Both the position numbers and the translations under genes were made by a program. Below the pieces are notes generated by a model. That model did not search any database, had not been told where the DNA came from, and saw only the letters and a program-made list of their open reading frames with translations. Source: Thalassobacterium maritimum (lineage in GTDB: Bacteria; Verrucomicrobiota; Verrucomicrobiia; Opitutales; Coraliomargaritaceae). From it: a stretch of 64,000 bases of DNA. The DNA lies in assembly GCF_031127805.1 (NCBI RefSeq), contig NZ_JARXHW010000007.1, positions 1 to 64,000 on the forward strand. Direction: 5' to 3'. Below are positions 57,897 through 64,000 of this stretch, piece after piece; the stretch's first letter is position 1; each line of letters opens with the position of its first letter.

Positions 57897-58834
57897 AACT
57901 GGTGCTCCCGTTTCGCTAAATACTGCCCCAAGGCTTGAACCGGTGAATGGTCGGTAATCAGCTCGACCAGTGCGGCGCCTTCATCTTCGAAGACATGCCG
58001 TAAATCAGACCGAAACTGCCCGAACTCACGTAAATAGGAACGACGTATTTCTTCGGTCGAGAGCGTCACTTCCGAAAAATCTTCGAGGTCGAAAAAGACT
58101 CCGCTGTTTTCATCTGCCAAATCACATTCCTGTGGGTCGAGCACCTGAAGCCCAATAACATCATGGCCATCGTAACGCAGGCGGTTTAAGGTCTGCCGCA
58201 TCCGCTCCGGCTCTTCGTAAAAATCACTGGCGAGAATCAACAAAGAACGCCTCGGCAATAGGTTGGCGAGTGTGTCAACCGTCTGGGCAAAGGCACCCTC
58301 ACCAGCCGCAGTCGGCGTCTCCAGCGCAGCCAACAATGCCTGCAGGTGCATAGAGTTCAAACGCGGCTTTAAATAGTGCTGCAAACCACCCAGCGCGACC
58401 GCACAACCGTAAGGGTCTCCTTGCCGCTTAGCTAAATGCGCCAATCCTCCCAGCACGGTTTTGGCAAAATCGAGCTTCGTCAAGGCCGCGCGTGGGCTGC
58501 TATAAGCCATCGAAGCGCTGGCATCAAGCACCAGAAACACGCGCATCTGGGTCTCCTGCTCAAACGTTTTTACGTAGAGTCGATCCGAACGCGCCAGCAA
58601 ACGCCAATCAACATGCCGGATGTCGTCGCCTTGCTGATAGCCGCGATACTCAGCAAATTCGACACTCTCCCCCTTCAATGGACTGCGGTGCATGCCGTGC
58701 AGAAAGCTATTCACCAGATAACGCGACCGCAACGGAAGGTTCGGTAAGGCAGCCAGCAGACTCAGGTCGATCGGTTGTGGATCGGGATAGATGTAGCGCG
58801 GCGCTTGATTTGGTAATGTCGGAGAACGTTTCAC
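57893..58834 (-). CDS. DUF58 protein with VWA-like fold
   Basis: A 313-aa cytosolic protein. The DUF58 signature is YRGYQQGDDIRHVDWRLLAR, followed by a VWA-like domain with metal motif VLDASASMAYSS and LLILASDFYEEPERM. These proteins regularly pair with MoxR ATPases and are thought to be their direct partners or substrates. The start ATG 58834 lies 35 bases after the MoxR gene; the end overlaps the BatA-like gene by 4 bases, so the four genes are translationally linked. Confidence 0.93.
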   Translation of the reverse strand: MKRSPTLPNQAPRYIYPDPQPIDLSLLAALPNLPLRSRYLVNSFLHGMHRSPLKGESVEFAEYRGYQQGDDIRHVDWRLLARSDRLYVKTFEQETQMRVFLVLDASASMAYSSPRAALTKLDFAKTVLGGLAHLAKRQGDPYGCAVALGGLQHYLKPRLNSMHLQALLAALETPTAAGEGAFAQTVDTLANLLPRRSLLILASDFYEEPERMRQTLNRLRYDGHDVIGLQVLDPQECDLADENSGVFFDLEDFSEVTLSTEEIRRSYLREFGQFRSDLRHVFEDEGAALVELITDHSPVQALGQYLAKREHQL

Positions 58835-58869
58835 GAATGAGTGACAATCAACTGATGCAGCAGCCGCGA

Positions 58870-59904
58870 CTATTTGATGGAGGTAACAAGATCGGCCAGA
58901 ATGGTATCGATGCTCACGCGGTCCGCCTCAGCTCGATAGTTGGCGAGCACACGGTGACGTAGAACGATAGGCACCGCTTGAGCAATGTCCTCGCGCGCCA
59001 CATTAAAGCGGCCATCCAGAGCGGCGATTGCTTTGCCCGCCAGCGCCAAATACTGGCAAGCACGCGGTCCAGCTCCCCAGCGAATATACTTGCCGAGCGA
59101 ACTCTCAGGTGACGCAGCTTGCGGACGGGTTCCTTGCACAATATCGACTGCAAACTCAGCAACCGACTGTGGCACGACGACTTGCCGAACAGCATGCTGC
59201 AACGCAAGGATTTCACTTCCAGTGATTACTTCATCCAGACTCACATCCTCATCGGTGGTGGTATTGAGCAAAATATCAACTTCTTCAGACCGGCTTGGAT
59301 AGTCCAATTTCAAACAAAACATAAAGCGGTCCAACTGCGCCTCAGGCAAAGGATAGGTGCCCTCCTGCTCAATCGGATTCTGCGTCGCGAGTACGAAGAA
59401 CGGCTTTTCTAATGCATAAGTGTGCCCTGCAACCGTGACCTGCTGCTCCTGCATGGCTTCGAGTAAGGCCGCTTGAGTCTTCGGCGGTGTTCGATTGATC
59501 TCGTCGGCGAGCAGTAACTGAGTAAACAGAGGCCCTTTGATAAAACGAAACTCACGCTGTCCGTCAGGCGTATTTTCGATCATTTCCGAACCGGTAATAT
59601 CACTCGGCATAAGATCTGGCGTAAACTGAATACGCTGAAAATCCAGATCCATGATCTCCGCTAAGCTACGAACCAACAGAGTCTTGGCGAGACCAGGCAC
59701 GCCCACCATCAAGCAATGACCGCGACAAACCAAGGCAATGAAAAGATCACGAATAATGTCTTCCTGTCCAATAATCCGGCGCTCGAGCTGACTTTTGACC
59801 TTCTCGTAAATTGCGGGAAGTGATCGAAGATGGGCGACGGTATCTTGCTCCAAAACGGACGCAGTATTGCCAGACGAAGCGGGTGATTGTGGTGTCATTG
59901 ACAT
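58870..59904 (-). CDS. MoxR family AAA+ ATPase
   Basis: A 344-aa cytosolic ATPase thought to act as a chaperone that remodels VWA-domain partners. Walker A is GVPGLAKTLLVRSL, Walker B LLADEINRTPPKTQAALLEA, sensor 1 ATQNPIEQEGTYPLPEAQLD; the lid domain follows from about 235. Length and motifs match the MoxR subgroup. It lies one base after the transglutaminase gene and 35 bases before DUF58, clearly one operon. Its partners are probably the DUF58 protein and the two VWA membrane proteins. Confidence 0.95.
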   Translation of the reverse strand: MSMTPQSPASSGNTASVLEQDTVAHLRSLPAIYEKVKSQLERRIIGQEDIIRDLFIALVCRGHCLMVGVPGLAKTLLVRSLAEIMDLDFQRIQFTPDLMPSDITGSEMIENTPDGQREFRFIKGPLFTQLLLADEINRTPPKTQAALLEAMQEQQVTVAGHTYALEKPFFVLATQNPIEQEGTYPLPEAQLDRFMFCLKLDYPSRSEEVDILLNTTTDEDVSLDEVITGSEILALQHAVRQVVVPQSVAEFAVDIVQGTRPQAASPESSLGKYIRWGAGPRACQYLALAGKAIAALDGRFNVAREDIAQAVPIVLRHRVLANYRAEADRVSIDTILADLVTSIK

Positions 59905-59905
59905 T

Positions 59906-62533
59906 TTATTGTGTATTCAGATTTTGATTTAAGGGAGCGTTTCGCAGACGTTGAATCCATTGCCGCAACTCGCGACGCACGATGCGATATTCAGACGGCA
60001 TCACGCGGGGTACTTGCACATCGTAGACGGCATCACGCCGCCAGATGTTCTCATCTTCGCGCACATATGTAATCGACCACAAATGCCCAGGAAGTTCACG
60101 ACGGTAATCTTCGCCGATCCATTGAGGAGCTTCTCCAGCACGATAATGCAACCGAACGGACTGTTGAAACACCACGCGCTGATTGTCGTTGAGCATAAGA
60201 TCGCGGTTGCGTTCAGGCGCAGTAAAGTATCTGGACCAGGCGTCACCGAATGTGGGTAGTGATTCGACATCCGCTTCCGCTTCAAATTCGGCATGCAAAG
60301 TCATCGGACGACTGAAATCACTGGGATCGTTCACGTGCAAGGCCTGCAATGGCTTCACTGAAAAATCATCTGCCAGCAAGGCACTCGCCTGGTAAGATAG
60401 TTGCTGAGGGCTCGCCCCCATGAAGCGACGACGCGCATAGTAGCCCGGCAGGCCAGCCCAGGTCACCTTCAGTTCCCCCGCCCATATTCCATCTTCGCGC
60501 TGGTATAAATCCCATGCATATGTCTCGGCGGATTGCTCAGAGCGCCCCGCCGTCACCTCCATAAATCGGCTCGGTGAGCAATCAAAGACAAGAGCCTGAC
60601 GCCCGACATTCCCCGGCGCAACAAAACCAAACGGCGTCGTCGTATCGGTCGAGTCTAACCACAGATCCTCCGTCTGCTCTTCAACCGCGGGGACATAAGC
60701 AATCGCATGGTTAAACTGCCATCCCGGGAATTCCGGATCTGTGCTCGACATGCGATTGATCAATACAAACTGCGCCTCGATCCCCATTTCTTTCAGCAAG
60801 GCGATCAGCAAATTGGCTTTATCCTTACAATCACCATAGCGATTGGTAATCGTCTGCTCCGGCGTGCGCGGTCGAAAACCGCCAATGCCGAACTCAATCG
60901 CGACATAGCGCAATGCATTGACAAATTCGTAAGCAGCACGGAGACGCTCCATCCGCGAGCCATAATTCGCCATGATCTCAGCGGCTTTAGCCTCGACCTG
61001 CGGCCCCCCGCTAAATGCCCCCGCTGAGATACGTAAATACCATTCGGAAAAAGCCTGCCAAGACTCCAACGAACTCACGCCCACCCATGCCATTAGCTCT
61101 CTCGCGGGTGGATCATAAGGCAAAGGCTCGTAGGCGGGAATGTCTTCAAAACTCCAGTTATAAACGTTCGAAAACTCCGTTTCGCTTTCGATCGCCTCTC
61201 CCTCGAGGTTTTTTAAGTAAAAGTGAAAAGTCGTCTTCAGCGGTAGTTTGAGCTCCAAAGACGCCTGCAGCACAGGAATCGATTCCTGGAGCGGGTATTC
61301 AATATAGAATTCAGGCAAACTATAATCGGCTTTGCGTGAAATCGTATAGCTCAACTCAACCACCGAACCGGGCAAAGCTTGCGGGAAAAAGAGCGTCGAA
61401 GTGCCAAAACTGTTCGCTTTAAACACCTCCGTATTTAAGACATACGAGACACCGTCCGGTAAAATGATACGAGCCCCCTCGACCTCGGTATCGACCGCGG
61501 GTGGATTCACCGCAAAACGATAGTTGCCCCACTCGTCGAAACTGGAGGGTTTGATCAAATACACGCGAGATCGGATTCGTTCTTGGCTGGAATGATCCGC
61601 GTTGACTGTTAATTCAACCGTGCGCTGCAGCACGAGCGCGTGAAAGCCATCGGGGTTGCGCTTCGACTGCGCGCTTTCGATCAACGCCAAGGAGGCGTCA
61701 TCGGCCTCCACGCGAGCGAATAGTGCCTCTTTAAATTCCAACGGAATCTCAATATCCTGAGGCGAGACGGGCACAGGTGTCGCCGACTCCGTCTCCGATG
61801 CTGCCGCAGCAAGATCCGCAGCTTCTTCGAGCCCAAACGGCGCGGCAAGGATTTCGCCACGTACGGCATCATACAGGCGCGCATGCTCTCCCTGAGCCAG
61901 AGAGACAGACTCCAAATAACTCCTTAAGCGCTGGGCAGCAGTTGCAGCAAGCTGATGCAACGAGTCCGATGGAGCCTCCGCCAATGCAGTGATAAAAAAC
62001 TCAGGAAAGCGCGGCACGTTCAACTCCCCCGCCTCCGTGGTTGCAGTCAGCACATCTCGATTTCCATGTGCTAGGTATGGAATATAAGCCCCGCTGCGTG
62101 CGGTCCCGATAAAAATCACTTGCTTGGCACGAATTGCGTCAAGCACTTCAGCAAGATCCACGGCGCTGAGCCGCGGCCCACGAATTTGAAATTCTGGCAC
62201 ATCTCGACGACCTAAGCCACTGTGGCCAAGCAAAATCAACCAAAACTCATCTGTCTCCGTCAGCCCCGCACTCAGTGACGCGATCGTTTTCAAAATAGTC
62301 TCACGGTCAGCAGTTTTGTTTGAAGTACCCCCCAATGTCTCGATTTGATCAGATTCTATGCCGCGAGCTTGTAACGCTTGCCGAGCCTGTACCACCATTT
62401 CTGCATACTTTACGTCCGCTTGTTCATTGCCCACCATACCGGTCACAATCACTGCGGAGCTAGCACCAGCCACCATTTGAATGGAAGTCATCAGAAACAG
62501 ATAAAAAAACTGATGGAGCGATCGGAGGAACAT
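59906..62533 (-). CDS. Exported DUF3857/transglutaminase protein with a caspase-like N domain lacking its cysteine
   Basis: An 875-aa exported protein; the signal peptide is about LHQFFYLFLMTSIQMVAGAS. Residues 25-240 resemble a C13/caspase-like fold: ADRETILKTIASLSAGLTET, LLGHSG with His104, and IGTARSGAYIPYLA. In related proteins the last segment reads NCASASG or similar with the catalytic Cys; here Thr144 stands there, so this domain is probably inactive. Residues 290-500 form DUF3857 (YRFAVNPPAVDTEVEGARII). Residues 530-680 form a transglutaminase-like domain with Cys569 in YGDCKDKANLL, His in FNHAIAYVP and Asp in LWLDSTD, so its triad is intact. It is first of the seven-gene operon. It probably acts on proteins or peptides in the periplasm; the substrate is unknown. 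Confidence 0.85.
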   Translation of the reverse strand: MFLRSLHQFFYLFLMTSIQMVAGASSAVIVTGMVGNEQADVKYAEMVVQARQALQARGIESDQIETLGGTSNKTADRETILKTIASLSAGLTETDEFWLILLGHSGLGRRDVPEFQIRGPRLSAVDLAEVLDAIRAKQVIFIGTARSGAYIPYLAHGNRDVLTATTEAGELNVPRFPEFFITALAEAPSDSLHQLAATAAQRLRSYLESVSLAQGEHARLYDAVRGEILAAPFGLEEAADLAAAASETESATPVPVSPQDIEIPLEFKEALFARVEADDASLALIESAQSKRNPDGFHALVLQRTVELTVNADHSSQERIRSRVYLIKPSSFDEWGNYRFAVNPPAVDTEVEGARIILPDGVSYVLNTEVFKANSFGTSTLFFPQALPGSVVELSYTISRKADYSLPEFYIEYPLQESIPVLQASLELKLPLKTTFHFYLKNLEGEAIESETEFSNVYNWSFEDIPAYEPLPYDPPARELMAWVGVSSLESWQAFSEWYLRISAGAFSGGPQVEAKAAEIMANYGSRMERLRAAYEFVNALRYVAIEFGIGGFRPRTPEQTITNRYGDCKDKANLLIALLKEMGIEAQFVLINRMSSTDPEFPGWQFNHAIAYVPAVEEQTEDLWLDSTDTTTPFGFVAPGNVGRQALVFDCSPSRFMEVTAGRSEQSAETYAWDLYQREDGIWAGELKVTWAGLPGYYARRRFMGASPQQLSYQASALLADDFSVKPLQALHVNDPSDFSRPMTLHAEFEAEADVESLPTFGDAWSRYFTAPERNRDLMLNDNQRVVFQQSVRLHYRAGEAPQWIGEDYRRELPGHLWSITYVREDENIWRRDAVYDVQVPRVMPSEYRIVRRELRQWIQRLRNAPLNQNLNTQ

Positions 62534-62799
62534 TGTAGCGGGGCAAGGACAGTTGATTAGGTCATTCTTATAAAATACAAAAACAATCGTTTATATCAAA
62601 AACTTACATAGTCAAAGAATTTATAAGAAAGCTCACGATTCATAATTTGCATCACTAGAAAATCCTGTAGCTTGAATCACCACCACTAGAAAAACTGTGT
62701 TTATAACTTCGTATGACGGCTAAAACATAGGCTCATTTTCTTTACGAAAATATAATTTCAGATTGTATTTTAGATCACAAAGTAACTGAGTGATTTAAT
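62534..62799. promoter_or_regulatory. AT-rich divergent promoter region
   Basis: 266 bases between the start of the seven-gene operon (minus) and the esterase gene (plus). It is markedly AT-rich compared with its neighbours and must hold both promoters. No exact promoter boxes or palindromic operator could be assigned. Confidence 0.4.
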
Positions 62800-63612
62800 A
62801 TGTTTAAAGAACCTTCGCAGCCCTTACACGAAACCGATCCTACGCTCAGCTCTGCGCGTTTATATCCATATTTTCTAGAAGATGGTGAAGACTTCGCTTG
62901 CGTGCTAGTCCTTCCAGGCGGCGGTTATTCCCATGTCAGCCACCAAGAAGGCCCTCCAGTCGCCGCTTGGCTGAATTCCATGGGTATCTCTGCCGCCGTG
63001 CTGGAATACTCGGTCACCTCTGAAGAAAGTCAAAGCACCTACCCCAAGCCACAACAACAAGCGCTGTATGCTATGCGCTGGCTACGTGCCAATGCGGAAG
63101 AACTGAACATCAAGCCCAGCAAGATCGGGGTGATTGGTTTTTCGGCAGGCGGCCATCTGGCGGCTTGCGTCTCGCATGGCTTTGACCGTAGCGAGTGGTT
63201 GATCGACCCCGATAATTGTCTGGCGGGCACTTCCGCCCGTCCGGATGCATCAATCTTATCCTATCCAGTCTTAAGCTCTAACACCGACTATTGCCATCAG
63301 GGCAGCATGAAGAACTTGTTTGGCCCTGGAGTGGATCGCGAACTGCTGGCAAGCGTATGCTGGGAAAAGCAAATACACTCGCATGCACCCGCCACTTTTC
63401 TCTGGCACACGGCAGAAGACCCGGTCGTCCCCGTAGAAAACAGCTACCATATGGCGATCGGCCTGCAGCAAGCGCAGATTCCCCACGAAGTGCATGTATT
63501 CCCGCATGGTCCTCACGGGCTGGGCCTCGTCAGTATTGCCGACCGTCGTCAAGGCAGCGCGGAGCAATGGCGGCCACTCGCAGAACGCTGGCTGCGCGAG
63601 CTCGGCTTCTAA
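62800..63612 (+). CDS. Alpha/beta hydrolase, acetylesterase-like
   Basis: A 270-aa serine hydrolase, probably removing acetyl groups from plant or algal polysaccharide fragments. Motifs: LPGGGYSHVSHQEG forms the oxyanion region, the nucleophile Ser115 lies in GFSAGG, the acid Asp in HTAEDPVVPVEN and the base His in HGPHGLGL. The GGGYSH and GFSAGGHLA motifs place it near acetyl-xylan esterase/BD-FAE-type hydrolases. There is no signal peptide, so cytosolic. ATG 62800 follows an AT-rich leader. It fits the hydrolase content of the region but is not in an operon with those enzymes. Confidence 0.9.
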   Translation: MFKEPSQPLHETDPTLSSARLYPYFLEDGEDFACVLVLPGGGYSHVSHQEGPPVAAWLNSMGISAAVLEYSVTSEESQSTYPKPQQQALYAMRWLRANAEELNIKPSKIGVIGFSAGGHLAACVSHGFDRSEWLIDPDNCLAGTSARPDASILSYPVLSSNTDYCHQGSMKNLFGPGVDRELLASVCWEKQIHSHAPATFLWHTAEDPVVPVENSYHMAIGLQQAQIPHEVHVFPHGPHGLGLVSIADRRQGSAEQWRPLAERWLRELGF

Positions 63613-63665
63613 GTTAGCCTCAGTCGAACCTTGTGCACTGCGAAGGCAGCTGTTTTAATGCGAAG

Positions 63666-63752
63666 ATGCGCCTCACCAGCCAAGAACGCAAAAGTCTATC
63701 AGTCATCTTACTGATACTAGTGTTGGCTACGATTGCTTGGTGGATTTTTTAA
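63666..63752 (+). CDS. 28-aa single-helix membrane peptide
   Basis: ATG 63666 to TAA 63750-63752. The product is 28 aa: an N-terminal MRLTSQERKS followed by a hydrophobic helix SVILLILVLATIAWWIF. The pattern resembles the first membrane helix of ComEA-like or envelope proteins, but here the frame stops right after the helix. It could be a small membrane protein or a remnant of a longer gene. No Shine-Dalgarno sequence stands out, and the evidence is only the composition and the position between two genes on the same strand. Confidence 0.4.
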   Translation: MRLTSQERKSLSVILLILVLATIAWWIF

Positions 63753-63804
63753 CCTATTGTCCGCCAGAATTGCTTGGTATTTTGAGCAAAGCTTGATTAG
63801 GCCT

Positions 63805-64000
63805 ATGCCCATGCACGTACTTTTCATTGGAGGCACCGGAAACATCAGCGCAGCCAGCGTTCGTTTGGCCCTGCAACAGGGGCATACTGTGACCCTATTG
63901 AATCGCGGTAAGCGCCCACTGGAGGATTACGGTATTTACGGGGCCGAATCGATCGTGGCCGACATCCAAGACGAGGCGGCCACCCGTGCCGCACTCGAAG
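63805..64000 (+). CDS. NAD-dependent epimerase/dehydratase, N-terminal part (runs off the window)
   Basis: The first 65 codons are visible. MPMHVLFIGGTGNISAASVR contains the Rossmann NAD-binding GGTGNIS motif, followed by LLNRGKRPLEDYG and a second strand ending VADIQDEAATRAAL. This is the pattern of extended SDR nucleotide-sugar epimerases and their uncharacterised relatives. Either ATG 63805 or 63811 may be the start. The active site lies outside the window, so the reaction cannot be named. Confidence 0.85.
   Translation, partial: MPMHVLFIGGTGNISAASVRLALQQGHTVTLLNRGKRPLEDYGIYGAESIVADIQDEAATRAALE

Overview
The window looks like a piece of a Verrucomicrobiota chromosome, most likely a marine member of the Opitutia/Puniceicoccales (Coraliomargarita-like). 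This is inferred from gene content, since no rRNA is present. The supporting traits are moderate GC, PEP-CTERM proteins, very large LamG/fibronectin/calcium-repeat secreted proteins, dense glycoside hydrolases, a MoxR/DUF58/von Willebrand/DUF4159 cassette, and many genes without a clear Shine-Dalgarno sequence.

Layout. 1-650: tRNA-Leu, a strong hairpin, a hairpin-bearing 65-bp tandem repeat and the remnant of a DUF5069 gene. 650-7510: a giant secreted protein with two phosphoesterase domains. 8-19 kb: housekeeping genes on the plus strand (cysE, a Na+/H+ antiporter fused to regulatory domains, a PAS histidine kinase, leuB, alaS) with amtB-glnK on the minus strand. Between leuB and alaS sits a four-helix-bundle gene bounded by inverted repeats; its right end has been tandemly triplicated together with the alaS start region. 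19-22 kb: three minus-strand envelope genes of unknown role. 22-28 kb: carB, a strong terminator and a secreted FG-GAP protein. 28-50 kb: a carbohydrate-use region with GH3, GH42 and a divergent regulator, two PEP-CTERM proteins, GH16, a purple-acid-phosphatase-like enzyme, GH38 and a divergent AraC regulator, then an IclR-controlled sugar-acid set (glucarate-dehydratase-like, SDR, RraA-like). Inside it lies a 931-aa fusion of CoA-transferase, GNAT and histone-deacetylase-like modules. 50-62.5 kb: a seven-gene minus-strand operon (transglutaminase, MoxR, DUF58, BatA/VWA, coiled-coil membrane protein, VWA/amidotransferase-like, DUF4159). 62.8-64 kb: an acetylesterase-like hydrolase, a 28-aa membrane peptide and the start of an epimerase.

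How the genes may work together. The GH3, GH42, GH16, GH38 and esterase genes fit stepwise breakdown of algal or other acetylated polysaccharides, with sugar acids going to the IclR-controlled set. AmtB, GlnK and perhaps the nearby kinase serve nitrogen supply. The seven-gene operon resembles a widespread but poorly understood envelope cassette in which a MoxR ATPase is expected to remodel VWA-domain membrane partners.

The strongest leads for something undescribed are the triple-domain acyl-CoA/acetylation fusion, whose CoA-transferase module seems to lack its catalytic glutamate while the deacetylase motifs are intact, and the four-helix-bundle gene with its inverted and tandem repeats next to alaS.
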